Shown piece by piece: positions 1 to 12,434 of a stretch of DNA of 64,000 nucleotides. This DNA is from Paracentrotus lividus (lineage: Eukaryota; Echinodermata; Echinoidea; Camarodonta; Echinidae), in the NCBI GenBank assembly GCA_940671915.1, contig CALNVZ010000402.1, positions 12,614-76,613 on the forward strand. Reading direction: 5' to 3'. The notes under the pieces are model-generated. The model was not told where the DNA came from and made no database searches. It was given only the letters and a program-made list of their open reading frames with translations. Position 1 is the stretch's first letter, and each line of letters starts with the position of its first letter. Position numbers and translations under genes: made by a program.

Positions 1-660
1 CCCGACCGTTACTTTTAACGTCGCCCTAAAGTGCCAAAAAAAACCAAAATGGCGCCAAAATGGCACTATTTATGACCCCAATTATCACCACTTTTCTATA
101 CGTATAAACCACTTTTCATTGCGTTTTAATATGGCCTTTTGGGTGTCAGGGAACCCAACATGATTAAATCCAACCATGCCATTAATCCTACCAAAATGTT
201 GACTGTATTAGTGTAGCTTTGGTAGTTAGTTCAGTCAATATCGAGCCAAAAAACATCACCTTGCATTATCAAAATACACTAAAATAAAACACCTATAAAC
301 ACATACTAGGTACATTTAGGTCATGATAAATTGTCAGATTTGAAGCCTGTTAGACCATCAAAATCCATAAAAAGCAAACAAAATAAAACCCGCGTTCTAT
401 ACCTATAAAGTGTCGTAGAATGGGCAAATATACACTATTTTGTTTTTTTTGCCCCCACTTTAGCGACGTCAGACATTCATCTTACACAAAAATCATTGTC
501 ATTTTTGGATTCTACATCAAATTTGACTATAGAAGAAAACTTGTGTTTTGAAATAACTTTTCAGAAAAAAGTAATATTGCCCAACCCTACTTATAAATAG
601 TAAAGTGCCTTTTCGCAATGCGCATGTCGATTAGTTCCACCGGTCTATTCACTGCTGTTG

Positions 661-1390
661 CTAAGCCGGGCATTCACCAGCAATCTGTAATAAATAGACG
701 CGTTTATTGCGGTCTATAGTAACGCACCGGTCATTCAATAAACCTGTTAATTAATCGATTGCTCTCCACCTTCTATCACTGCTAGTTGCGTAAGCCGGGC
801 ATTCATCAGCAATCTGTAATAATAGACGGTTTTTCTTGGATTTCATATAGTGACGAGGTTTTCCAATTAGCCTGCAATTAAGAATGGACAAATAAATTTT
901 GACCTTAACTTGTGAATTTGACATATTGTAGTGATTGATGTTATGTAACTAATGCGGCGGTCACAACTCGTCGTAGGCCTACGGCAACGGCACGTGCCAT
1001 GTCAACGTTAGCCTGCGTTGCATGTACAATGAATGCCATAGTTCGTTGCGTCCAATTTCTATAGCCGATTCCTGCCTTTCGGGTGAGTTAAGTGGTATTG
1101 GAAAAAACTTTCCTGCACGTCGTACATGCAAACGTGCCTCCGATCGGTACCTGCGGTCTGCACGATTTCTACGAAATCCATCGTAGGCGAGTTTGCACGT
1201 CGAAGCGTACGGCGAGTTGTGCACCGCCGCATTACCTGAGCTTTCAAAGATTGTCGAGTCCAAAACAACCGTTGTTTGAAAATGTCGCGCATTGTACTCC
1301 TATCCACTTTCTATCAACTACTGATTGCTAAGCCGCCGGCATTCATCAGCAATCGTGCTAAGAATATATCGCGTTCTATGGGCTTCTCTG
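661..1390. repeat. three dispersed copies of a short repeat
   Basis: A unit of about 38 bases containing AAGCCGGGCATTCA and CAGCAATC followed by a TAATAGACG-like tail occurs at about 662-700, 791-829 and, more diverged, 1328-1360. The same orientation is kept. The stretch has no convincing coding sequence; the short overlapping ORFs on both strands at 980-1330 have no recognisable domain. It is probably a remnant of a repeat family of unknown class. Confidence 0.5.
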
Positions 1391-1559
1391 AGTAAACAGG
1401 GCATTCAATTAGCGCATGTATTGAAGATTGCCTGAAAATTGCCAAGCCAAAACAACCTTTGTTTGAGCAGGAAATTCCTGGTTTGAGAATGTATCCACCT
1501 GATTATGCTCGGAAACAGAATAGAGAAGGTGCATTGAAACGACATTGCATCTATCTATG

Positions 1560-1812
1560 TATCAAAAGCTAGTCGGTCATTCTAATAGGTGAACTCAATT
1601 CACCTACCTATTTTTATTGACCTAGTCAGTCAAGACGACTGACGAGCATCAAGCTTGACGGACTACTAGCTTTAAAGCTCGTCCGTCAAGTTGAGAGATA
1701 GAGATTCAGTTGTATGCTAGTCCGTCTTGACGGACTAACATTACGGACTATCTTTAAAATAGTCCGTCTTGACCAACTAGCTTTGAAGCTAGTCTGTCCA
1801 TTGACGGACGAT
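1560..1812. repeat. cluster of short stem-loops built on a GTCCGTC/GACGGAC motif
   Basis: Several perfect or near-perfect inverted repeats follow each other: 1625-1643 (7-bp stem), AGTCCGTC-TT-GACGGACT at 1719-1736, GGACTAT/ATAGTCC at 1745-1765 and CTAGCTT/AAGCTAG near 1776-1791. The word GACGGAC or its complement recurs at least six times. This looks like a foldback or subterminal-repeat region of a transposon, but no ends were defined. Confidence 0.5.
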
Positions 1813-2815
1813 GTTAGGTTTTCAGTGTGAGATGAACTTCCTGTGCACGTGCGACGACACTTTGATGCTCTCCCCCTTCCTTCCTTGTACAGTTGCACAA
1901 CTCTTTATGAATAATGATAATAGTCCATGTTTTTATTAAATAGTTACCAAAAGATTCGAATATAGCACAATGCATTATTAAGAGAATTTGTGATGATAAC
2001 TCCAGGAGATATTTAAAGTCTCATGGCTAAAGTTGTTATGAGGCTAGTTGTAGCAAACTAATTAGTTGGGGTAGATAGGACCTGAACATTGAAACGGTGA
2101 AGATAGAGCGGGCAGCAGGTCACGAGTACAGTTTTTTATAGTGATAGAGAAAGTTTAATGTTCTATGCAGGCATAGATCAGTAACAGAAGTATTGCAAAG
2201 AACAAAGACACTCTTAATAGCTCAATATATGCAGTTCAGAAATCTGATAGGTGCTACAATAATTATAGCTCTATTAATTTCAACACAATTTAGAACCTTC
2301 CCCTTAATCTTTTCTTGTATGGAAAGTTACCTTAAGTCTAGGAAGTTGCATTTAAGTCGTTTATCGTTGAAGAGTTACAAAGTTGCCTATGTTCTCAGTG
2401 TTACTTAATATAAGATTTATATCGAGTATTCCTCGAATTTTTAGTTACGAACGAGGAATTATGCCTGTAGCTTAGCTTAAGTTAATGTAATGTATGAATG
2501 TAAGGTGAACAGTAATTGGTGATTGTAATTGTGCTTAATTAATTAATTAATTAATGTAGTACTTAAACTAATATCAATTGGAGAAATAATTTATAGTCGG
2601 TTATAATTTGGTTATGGCAAAGTCTAGGTTTAGTACAAACAGAGCGTTATTATTTCGGACAAACGTTCCCGCTATCACCGCTCGACTGTAGAATATTCTT
2701 ACCATGCTACTCGTGAGATTGACTGATTGATTGATTGTGTTGGAATGTGTAGTTATACTCTGGGTACCTATATTTTAAGATTCTGGTTGATGACAGTGAA
2801 AGTGCTTGTGTAATG

Positions 2816-2890
2816 AATGTCGTCGTGCATAGCGTCGTGCATAACGTTGTGCATAACGTCGTGCATATAGCGTCATGCATAATGTCGTAT
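2816..2890. repeat. minisatellite, about 15-bp unit
   Basis: Five imperfect tandem copies of a unit like GTCGTGCATAACGTC are visible. A short (TTAA)n run lies upstream at 2519-2552. The surrounding stretch 1812-3650 shows no gene that I can support. Confidence 0.7.
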
Positions 2891-3654
2891 GTAACTGAAG
2901 CGAGTACATGTGTACATGTTGGCTTGCATAATTATGAGGTACCGTGTAAGTGATGCGAGGCATATGTCAGCGGTGAATGATTGTGGCAGCACTGCTTGAC
3001 TGTGAACGTGAGTGCGTACATGTTAGCATGGATACTACTAGTGGTATCCATGATGTTAGCATGCGGTTGAAGGAAGAGTACACGGACATTGGAGAGTCAC
3101 TGTGAAGCTAATAATCACTACACTTACCAGTAGTATTCAGGATGGTTGCAGGATGTGAATGAGATGAGTTGTTGTTGGCATTTTCCGAGACAGAAGCTGT
3201 TGTGCACAAATGCATCAGTACGAGTTACGTGTATACCATATGTAAACAAAGTGGTAGTCTCAATCCAGAATCTCAGTGTGCCCAGGTATAGGCTTATTTC
3301 CGGTTATTAGATAGTCGTCTGTCTGGGTTCATACTCCCTTAATGTATGTGGTAGCAGCATTAGTATTTATTAGAGGGTCTAACGTTAAAATATACAAACT
3401 TGTCTTAACTCTGAATATATAGTTTGCTATATACCGATGGCGCATTGTAAATGCTGAATTCATATAGAATATTGAAAATTTCGTGACATCAGAAAAAAAT
3501 ATGTATTTAAGCTGTCTTGAAATACCCATATCTAGGGCAATGGTAACATAAAAACTATCTTCTATACATTGCGTCCCAAAAAGAACTATACACGTATTAA
3601 ATGGCTACCAAATGAATGTTCCTGGGGGAAAGGTTTATAATATAGAAAAAGCTC

Positions 3655-4092
3655 GTATCCTCAACTATCATTATGACACAAAAAATTCCGAAAATAACGC
3701 ATGCTTCAGTGAGCAATGCCCAAGTTTTCTAGAGGACACAAAAATTCATTTATCACCTGGTTATGGACCGCCATAAGGATCAAAATCAGTAATGGAATAA
3801 ATCGGCTAACAAAGACAAAAATAAACTGAAGTCAAAGCAAAAATCAATGATATGAAAGCCAAAAGGTGAAATATTATATTTGTACATAATATTTATTATT
3901 TATTTCTGACGTTTGGTTTATCTTTGACTCTGTTAGCTCACTAATTTTGACATCTATGTGGCGGCCCATAAACAGGTGATAAATGAATAGCGAATTCCTC
4001 CTCAGACCAATTGTTGTGTTCTTTACAAAAGGGGGCATTGCTGACTGAAGCATGAGTTATTTTCGGAATTTTGGTGTCATAATGATACAGTC
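3655..4092. mobile_element. inverted-repeat (foldback) sequence
   Basis: About 120 bases at 3660-3780 reappear in inverted orientation at about 3955-4090: both contain the TTCCGAAAATAACGCATGCT-like and CATTTATCACCTG-like words. The spacer is about 175 bases. It is a short non-coding foldback, probably a MITE remnant, directly next to the element starting at 4087. Confidence 0.55.
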
Positions 4093-4551
4093 TGTGAGAA
4101 AATAAAATGTTACAGTCGGGGAAGAAATAATTTAGGTTTAAAATATTTTCAAATAATGTTTGTATGGGGTACCAAAATAAAGCCACAAGATTTTCCTTGC
4201 TGATTCGCTTTGTTCTGTATTCTTTAATTTGCTTTTATAAAACAGAATTATGCTAAATTTTGCGCGACGAGGAACACATCGAAATTGCCCACTTCTATTG
4301 TTCTGGAGCACTGAATTAATGGCCTACACCAAGGCATTGGACGGCGAGCGAAAATGGATTTTTCTTTATGGTGAGCCTGGTCAGTTAAGAGTGAGCACTG
4401 GGGTGAAAATTTCATATTAAGATTTAGGGGATGAAAGTATTTTCAGGATTTAGACTAACATCTCAAGTTGTTGAAATATGATTTTCAGAGACATGCAATG
4501 ATGAGAAGCCCTTGAAATATATCATTTTTCTACGGGGGTGCCTAAAAATAA

Positions 4552-4937
4552 TGTCACGGACGGACATTTTTCAGTAAAAGTAAATAAGTCTCAGTTCAAT
4601 ATCTACACAACGTTTAATTTTTTTCTTTACTGATACAGAAAGGTTGAAAGTATTTCTAAACAAAACAAGAAAAAAATAAAAATTATAAACTGGGAAAATA
4701 ATTCTGTGCGATAAATTTAAACATTTTGACCTAAAAAATGTCCGTCCGTGACAAAAAACAGAACAAAAGTATTTTTTCCCTTTGTTATTGCTTGTTTGAA
4801 ATTAAAATCATGCAAGATATCTCCCCATTATAAGACCTTTGCTATGTATGAATTATACTTTTATCAATTGTGATGCATTTATTTCATATGAATTTGAAAT
4901 TTTGTCCGTCCGTGACATTTTTTGTCACGGACGGACA
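4552..4937. repeat. left subterminal repeats TGTCCGTCCGTGACA (4 copies)
   Basis: Copies lie at 4552-4566 (minus), 4739-4753 (plus), 4903-4917 (plus) and 4923-4937 (minus). The last two form a perfect 15-bp hairpin with a 5-base loop. They match the right-end cluster. Confidence 0.85.
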
Positions 4938-5360
4938 AATCAGTACTCAAATGCAATATGCTGCACTGGTTTTGGGTGAAATTAAGTTATTTTTTTCAAT
5001 TACACCAGGTAATTATCTTGAATTAAACCCTCAATTTCATTCAAATTAGAAAGCATGAGATCACAATCATGTAAATTACCCCCCCCCCCCCAATGCACAC
5101 CAAAATTCTCTATAATAACACACAAATACATGTAAATGTAAGCAGGCGCAAATCCAGGATTTCCCGATTTTTTTTTTCAAGATTTTAGATTTTGGACACC
5201 CCAAAGTTTTGCATGATACTCCAGTCAAGCAAAAATGTACGCTAAAAATGTTCACATCACTGCTCTTGGGGAGGGGGTGGGGGTAGCAGATTAAAAAAAA
5301 AGACCTTCACCCGTCAAATATGTCATGATCCTTATTTTAAAAATAAAATTATTGGGTATA

Positions 5361-5807
5361 CAGTGCGTATCAATAAAAACGGGACAGTTTTGAAAAGTCT
5401 GTCAAAATTTTGTTTCAAATCATGATGTCTATATTTTTATGTTAATAGATGCTCTGAAGTCTTATCTTTCAAATGTAATTTAAAAAAATAAGTTTCGTCA
5501 TGCTTGAGTACACACAGAAACATTTTTATCGGGGCTCAAAAAAAGGCTTGCGCACAAATGGAAAAAACGAGAAATATGATCATCAGACTTCTTGCTAATC
5601 AGCAGTCTTCTTCTAAACTTTCTTTTTCTTTGCTAATATTTTCGAATTATGATTTGAAATTCATTTACAAAGCTTTTTATTACTGTAATTGTTTTTGTTT
5701 TTGTTTTTTCTTTGTCATTTTAATTTGTAATCTTTTTGCAATAAATTTTCCTTCAAACTTAAATGCCTTTTTTGTCAACCCAGGAAAGGGATGTCGATGC
5801 TTGTTTA

Positions 5808-5857
<50 letters not shown>

Positions 5858-6724
5858 TGATTGATTGATTGATTGTATTGATTGATTGATTGATTGCTTT
5901 GTTTGTTTTGTTCATGCTTGAACGAACACGGAAGGTTTTTGTCTAAGGTTAAAAAGGGGGGTATTATTTATTTTAAATCGGCTACATTCGGATTGATTGT
6001 TACTTTACACTGATAATGATTATGTTAGTCAAATGATGTGATTTTCCTATGATTCTTCCAACGATTTAATCAATCATTTGAACAATCAATTAAAAAAGTA
6101 ATCGATCAATCAATCAATCATTTAAAGAACAATGAATTAACCAAACGATCAATCATCAAAATGTCAATCCTTCATTCAATCAATCAATCGATCAATTAAT
6201 AAATCAATCATCAATCAAACATCAATCAATAATTAACAAAGCAGTCAATCAATCAAATATCTTCCGACCAACCAAATCCCCTTTCTTGTTGAAACATTTC
6301 TTATTCATTTTTCTTAGTTTGAGGGAATATTCAGTGCTAAAAGATAACATGTTAACGTGAAAAAAACAACAACAAAACAAACAAAAGCAATTCAAGTAAA
6401 TAAATAGCTTTGTAAATGTATTTTGAAAGCATATTTCTAAAACCAATGGCAAAGATAATGAAAAGGTTAAAAGTAAGTCTGCTGGTAAGCAAGAAGTCTG
6501 ATGATCGTATTTCTAATTTTTTCTATTTTGTGCGCAAGCCTTTTTTTGAGCCCCCGACAAAAACGTTCTGTGTGCGCTCAAGCTTGAACGAAACTTATTG
6601 TTTCAAATTGCATTTGAAAGATACGACTTCAGAGCATCTATAAACATCAAAATATAGACATCATAATTTGAAATGAAATTTGGCAGACTTTTCAAATCTG
6701 TCCCGTTTTTATTGATACACCCTG
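5361..6724. mobile_element. large foldback element with TA target, nested
   Basis: The termini CAGTGCGTATCAATAAAAAC (5361) and, inverted, CAGGGTGTATCAATAAAAAC (ending 6724) are flanked by TA, as in Tc1/mariner-type insertions. The inverted arms continue for about 350 bases each side with good identity. The inner parts are a (GATT)n run at about 5808-5898 and a complementary (CAAT)n-rich stretch at about 6060-6260, so nearly the whole element could fold on itself. No transposase was recognised. Confidence 0.75.
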
Positions 6725-7029
6725 TATAGGCCGGGCTATGTCATTTTTTTTCTGTTTTTTTGGGGGCGGGGGAGGGTGAGATGGACCCATCAGGACACCC
6801 TTGATCCACGTTTGACTTGCAAACCTTCGTTCTGATTATTTATTGAATTGTATTACAGGACAAGCAAAAGCGTACAATACTTCAGGTCACATCAGTGAAA
6901 ATTACTCGGGGGTGGGGTGGGGGGGTGGGGTGGGTAGGTGTGAAAAAATGACCTTCGTCCGCTAAATGTATCATCCTTATTGAAATAACAGCCATTGAGT
7001 AGCGGAGAGTTTTTCTTTTCTTTTCACTG

Positions 7030-7063
<34 letters not shown>

Positions 7064-7221
7064 TTTGGTGGGAGGGGGGGGGGGTCGGGGGATGGGGAAG
7101 GACCCCTGGAATCCGCGTTTGATTTTAAAACCTTCATTCTGATTGGTTGTTGAATTGTATTACCGTGGAATTTTAATACTCTTTGACGGAAAAGTTGATT
7201 TCTGCAACATTTTCCCTATGA

Positions 7222-7644
7222 TGTCCGTCCGTGACAACCAAATGTCCGTCCGTGACACTGAAAATGTCCGTCCGTGACAAAATGTTTTTAGCCGTCAATC
7301 AAAAACTGGAGCTTTTATCAAAATGATTTTTACATGGCAGCGAAGTAAAATTACTTGGCTGTTGTATGATATGTTATTTGTTTAACATTGGCAATTATTT
7401 TAGATAGAAATGCCAAAAGAGTCATGAGAAGTCAGGAAACCCATTTCTATCGCGTCCGTCCGTGACATTGAACATTTTAAGGATTCTATTCTTAGCATGT
7501 ATCCATGGCCACAAAATGTTGCCATTATTTGGCACATCCAGTGGTACCATTCACTATAAAACACAGAAAATCTCAATATTTTTCATGATTAACTTCTTAC
7601 GGGCTGTCAAACTTTGAAAATTTGCAAAATGTCCGTCCGTGACA
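7222..7644 (+). repeat. right subterminal repeats TGTCCGTCCGTGACA (5 copies)
   Basis: Copies at 7222-7236, 7243-7257, 7265-7279, 7453-7467 (one changed base) and 7630-7644, all in plus orientation. The last copy abuts the terminal inverted repeat at 7647. Confidence 0.85.
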
Positions 7645-7807
7645 ATCTGACCAGGCTCTGGTAGATAACTAATCATATCTCAAAAATTACAGCACCAAAT
7701 GTGATTTTAAAAAATTGCAGGAGAAAGATTGATTCTCATTACCAAACAAGACGAGGTTGTGATTAATCTTCATACTATAAATTTTTCTATTTTTTTCCAA
7801 TTGTACC

Positions 7808-7850
7808 GGAAGACGGACAGTCAACCTGTCCGAAACGTCGAGCACTCTCT
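7808..7850 (+). ncRNA. possible degraded hammerhead-type motif of a Penelope-like element
   Basis: A stem GGACAG-TCAAC-CTGTCC is preceded by GAAGAC and followed directly by GAAACGTCGAGC. A stem II followed by GAAAC is the hammerhead layout, and the words CGAAACGTCG are common at ends of Penelope-like elements. The upstream core box (CTGATGA) is not intact, so a working ribozyme is unlikely. The following 200 bases contain two copies of CAGTCCTTTTCAGG (about 7898 and 8006). This is a suggestion only. Confidence 0.3.
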
Positions 7851-8049
7851 ACAACTACTACAAGCCTTCCTCGCAACTCCTCTTCTCATGTGGTTCACAG
7901 TCCTTTTCAGGGCTAAATCAAGGAAAGAATACCTCTAATTTTTTACTCTCTCTCTCTATCAATTTTCTACTTTCTCACTCTCCATTTCCTCTTCTACTCT
8001 CTCAAACAGTCCTTTTCAGGACCAACCACATGATGAACCGTAAACCTCA

Positions 8050-10243
8050 TCACCGTAATAAAATATTTATACATACATTTACAACATCGAAACACTGTTC
8101 TAAAATAAAGTACAATTAGACAATGCCTTTGCCCCCACTAAAACATCAACAACAACTTTTCGACATATTTCGTAAGAGAACCACTGATACACACACCCAA
8201 AAAAACTTTTTGTTTCACAATGCGATCACATGGAGATTTTTAAAAAATTCCCCTTTTTTACTCGATATAATCCAACCTTGGATGAAAGATCTTTCATGAT
8301 CCAACCTAACTTTTTATAACTTCCTTTATTTTGATTGGCAGTGAAGATAACAGATGTGAAAACATTTCCTTCCTGAATTATGGCATGTAATGTTACAATG
8401 TACGATAGAATATTTTATTAAAGACCATATCGGAAGAGAACACAACCATACATCAATAGAAAGCTATAAATAGTCATAAAATATTTAAGAGCATCTATCA
8501 TTTCTATAGAGATATTGAATTTTGTAATTTGCACTACCCGCAAAAAACAGCAACAAAGAAATAAACAAAAGCAAACTTAAACGTAGTTGCCCTTCCAAAT
8601 ACTCGAAAAAGCCAATATTTTTTGTCGACGTAATTTGATGACGTACGAGGCACCAACTAAAAAAGGATACATTGAGGTTATTTCCCTGTTCCGGGTTTTC
8701 AACTTAGATTATTGTACAAAAACAGAATGCAACATTGAGCTATCTTTAACCCTGACCTGGAGAGTATGATTTCACACAGTGCAAACCCGCATTGTTTGGT
8801 ACGGGATTATTAGTTTAAATCACTTTATTTGCTCTGTAACAAATCGAGTCATTGCTTCATTATTAGACATGATTATTTGGGTGCCTGCATAAACTGAAGT
8901 CATTGAGAGACGACATGCAAACACAAATACTTTGTCCTTCTGACGCACCCTTCCCTCCTAAAAAACTAATTAGATTATAAAAATTTTAATGATTGAATAA
9001 TAATGATAATATATGATTATGATAAATGATGAAAATAATAATTTTAAAAAATACAGTACTATAATAATGGCAAAAGAGATAATACAACTACACTTGTGAG
9101 CTTCATAGCTATACATGTACTAGTTAATAATGTTTTTAATGACTGCCTCTCCTTTAAGGTAACATGGAAATGTAGCTCTTTAAAGAACCACAATGCCTTC
9201 GTCTGCGAATCGAATATTAGTCTTTGGTGGGCATTATAGTAAGTCCTTGTTCCTTACTATAGGCCATTTCATATAATAATTTTTTTTTAAACTTGGGTTG
9301 TTCTTTGAAACATCAACCCTTAATGGGTAAGGGAGAGGGGCTTGATAATTCGCACGATCTTGTCGCTTAATTAGAAGGGGGGAAAAGAAGATACATGTAC
9401 AACTATGCAACCTTTTACATTGCCTGTGTTTGAGTATAAAACAGTTGGGAGATTGTTTTTCATGCTTAAATCACATTTTAGAATTGTTAGCATTTTTAGC
9501 TGACATTAGCATAATACTCCGAGATAATAAAAAATACAAATATTCTACACATAAAATATAATAACATTTTAAAAGCCCATGAATACATAATCGAAATTTC
9601 AGAGAGATCAAAGTTACTACTGCTAACGGGTGCTAGGTCTGCTTAGAATGTCAAAGGTTCACAAAAATGTAACATGTAAAAAAAAAATTGTTTTGTATTT
9701 GGAGAGTTTCACAAGAGATCGATTAGATTTATAATATTATAGTAAATAGTGGTCGTATTTTAAGAGTTGTGATTGGTTGAAATGATGTCACGTGTCATTC
9801 ACGTTTTTGTTATATTGAACGTTTTTTTTTTTTTTTGTTATATTGAACGGTTTTTACCTGTGTTAAAATGAATGGTGAAATCGACTGCCTTGTTGAGAGT
9901 CGACCATATTCCTTACAGAAGGTATTATCATTGCAGTAAATTGTTGGTCTGCTGACGATGTTCCTGTATAAATTCGCTCATGTACACGTGATTAGAAACT
10001 AGGCACCGAACAGCATAACATTTCTTTTTGGAAAATTACTGAGAACAATCATCTTGAAGCATCTTCACAAATTTCAGGGGCTTATCAAATGTCCAAGATG
10101 GGTTTGAACAAAATACTCCTCAATATCTGCATATAACCTGTTTCTAGAAACCTGATCACGAAACCCCCCCCCCTCCCATTGTCATAATAAATTTATCTTG
10201 AGAGTTTGGAATTCATAATTCAGTATCCATGTCGTGGGAAGAA
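8050..10243. other. 3' flank of the receptor gene, no gene seen
   Basis: AT-rich sequence with no supported coding region. A short duplication of GTTATATTGAACG around a poly-T run lies at about 9808-9850. The last part would hold the 3' UTR of the receptor (minus strand), but no clear polyadenylation signal could be assigned. Confidence 0.5.
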
Positions 10244-10706
10244 TTAGAGTTCCTTTAGCATCCAAAGAAGGCGTGAAGACGTGCCTTCACTGCTCTTTTT
10301 TCTCTTCCCCTGGACGCTCTGGAACCCCTGAGGGACGCAACAGCTAAACTGCTCTCGCCATTTCTGTTTGACCGTGGGCTGCCCAAGGACATACAAGATG
10401 AAGATGAAAAATCCCTGGAGCGAGTTAAAGACCGTGAAGATTAGATGAAAGAAGACATTCGCCTTGCGGGAAATCGTCAAATACCCGAGTGTCCAGGAGA
10501 GTCCCATCAACACCATAAGACAGACAGCGTTTCGGAGACGGCGGGCAATTGGGTTTACCGTGCAGCGATCCTTGTGATGGCGACTTTCAATAAACTTGTG
10601 ACTGAGGCTTCTGATGACAAGGACCAAAATCACAAAGTTGAAGATCATAACAATACCGATTGGTACCAATAACCCTCCAACGAGAGGCCATAACGCCAGG
10701 AAACAT
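10244..10706 (-). CDS. adhesion GPCR, last exon: TM5-TM7 and C-terminal tail
   Basis: The exon begins at 10706 after a pyrimidine tract and TAG acceptor and ends with TAA at 10244-10246. It joins the TM4 exon in phase 2, giving ESCFLALWP across the junction. It encodes ECL2 end, TM5 (about GGLLVPIGIVMIFNFVILVL), TM6 (CLMVLMGLSWTLGYL) and TM7 (LIFTVFNSLQGFFIFILYVL). The SWxLGY and NSLQGFFIFxxY words are typical of class B2 adhesion receptors. The tail is short (about 45 residues), ends MLKEL and has a basic KRKK stretch. Helices are intact with no stop. An (AT)n run lies just upstream of the acceptor. Confidence 0.93.
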
Positions 10707-10735
10707 CTACGTTTGATTGAGAGAGAGAAAAAAAA

Positions 10736-10776
<41 letters not shown>
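10736..10776. repeat. (AT)n microsatellite
   Basis: About 40 bases of alternating A and T immediately upstream (on the minus strand) of the last receptor exon's acceptor. Confidence 0.9.
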
Positions 10777-10779
<3 letters not shown>

Positions 10780-10881
10780 ATACACATGTATACATTTTTT
10801 TTTCTTGGTTACACCTTACCTGACATCAAATTGCGTTTGGAGAAATTCAGTAACATACTAGGTAATTTTAAGAAAAATATA

Positions 10882-11877
10882 CAGTGGTGGCCAAAATTAT
10901 TAGAACACCTGAACCTACACAAAGCCTATGGGATTATCAATGCCCTAGTTCATTTGCCGAAATCAGATTAAAGATATCTTTTGTGTGCCATGAGCTTTCA
11001 TGACTTTTTAGCATAGGGTCTTACGTATATGATGATACCAAATTTATATAGTTTCGACCATCTGGTAATGCACAGCATTAAAAATAGTTGCGCTATGCGC
11101 TTTTGGTTTTCCCATAGACTTGTGTATTAAACATGTAGTCAAAATCCAAAAAAGTGAAATGCCAATTACATATGCCGATTGCTCAAAAAGTATTTGAGGT
11201 AGAAGTATGAAACTTAGCAGGCTTATTTATTCTAATATACCTCAAATGCATTCTAAGTTTCACCAAATTTGGTCAAATGAGGACGGTGGGTTCGCCCCCA
11301 CCCTTGGTGGTGAGATGACCAAAATAACCATGCCCATAGAAGGTTAAGACTATTTTTTTAATTTAATGAAGACACTCATTGTAAATGTATATTTTTTTTA
11401 GAAGGAAATTTCATGAGCAATTCAAATATGTAGAAATATTAAGGGTCATTGGAACAATGGACCTATAGGGGCACTGAATTAAAAATTTGGGGCCCTTCAA
11501 AAATAATTTAAAAATCCCCGCATAAGATGTAACTACTTCACCCTGTGTTGTTATGAATGCCATTTTTGACATCCTCAGGACATTTCCTTTCAGAATATAT
11601 ATACTTTTGTAGGGAGAGGCTTAAAAAATTTTAACGTTATGACACTTTGATCCTGAAAGGGGCAAGAATTGTAAATTTTTCAATTGGTGGTGTAACAAAG
11701 AAAAGGGCGACTTGGGGCGAGTTTCCAACGTATGGCTTTGTTATTTAGTTTTTAAAGCATAATGACGATATTCGGAGACATTCCAACCATTTTATAGGTA
11801 TTTAAATGGTCAACTGAATGAAAATTATTAAAATCAATTAAATATGCTTGGTGTTCTAATAATTTTGGCCACCACTG
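10882..11877. mobile_element. Tc1/mariner-type MITE
   Basis: Terminal inverted repeats CAGTGGTGGCCAAAATTATT (10882) and its complement ending at 11877, flanked by TA on both sides. The interior of about 1 kb has no transposase or long ORF. It lies in the intron between the TM4 exon and the last exon. Confidence 0.85.
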
Positions 11878-11977
11878 TATATTAAAAAAATCCGTTGTTA
11901 ACCTTACGTTTTCGCATACTTTCTACAGTCGAAAGTTTTGCCCTCGTTTCTCCGCAGGCAGCCCACGGTTTTGCGGG

Positions 11978-12001
11978 GTTTTTTTTTTTTTTTTTTTTTT
12001 G
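11978..12001. repeat. poly-T run
   Basis: A homopolymer T run in the same intron, with a second shorter run at 12309-12322. Confidence 0.8.
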
Positions 12002-12434
12002 CGGGTTTGTACAGATCAATTGAAGAAAAATCCAAGTCAGTGAATTAAGATGATCTGAAGATGGATTCATTCCAAAGTGTTAGTCTAAGGGGTCTTCAGT
12101 AGATGTGAAGCCACTTATTTTTCATGTTGACTTTGATTTCATTTTAAACCATATCTTTAGAATGTTTTCCGTGTCTATATTCTTCGTTAAAATATCAAAG
12201 TTAGCATTTAAAAACACCTAACAAATTTTGTAAGTTATGACTTGCAGAACGTTGTCTGAAGGCCAAAATGGCGAGATCCTACGGGTTGACAACTATCATG
12301 TTGGAAATTTTTTTTTTTTTTTAATTTTAAGGCAAAACTATGTACGGAAGCGCATATTATGGACTTACATGTAAAGTACTATGTGCTATATAAAAGTGGT
12401 GTATTATTATCATTATTATCATTTTGGATGCATA

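Larger units (their letters stand above)
4373..7658. mobile_element. DNA transposon with 12-bp TIRs and many subterminal repeats, non-autonomous
   Basis: The ends are GAGCCTGGTCAG (4373-4384) and its perfect complement (7647-7658). Both are flanked by TGGT, read as a 4-bp target duplication. The uninterrupted target can be recognised because the flanks rejoin as a known repeat family. Inside, the 15-mer TGTCCGTCCGTGACA occurs nine times near the two ends. No ORF longer than about 100 codons is present and no transposase domain was seen. The middle is occupied by a second, nested foldback element (5361-6724). Confidence 0.7.
4087..7806. mobile_element. MITE-family copy split by a later insertion
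   Basis: The flanks 4087-4372 and 7663-7806 are together homologous to the element at 27853-28850 (shared words include ATGTTACAGTCGGGG, GCGACGAGGAAC, TTGTTCTGGAGC, and ATATCTCAAAAA followed by TACAGCACCAAATGTG). The left end starts with ACAGTCTGTG, the same terminus as the other copy. The right terminus is lost where it meets the sequence at 7808. The middle, 4373-7658, is a later insertion. Confidence 0.65.
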
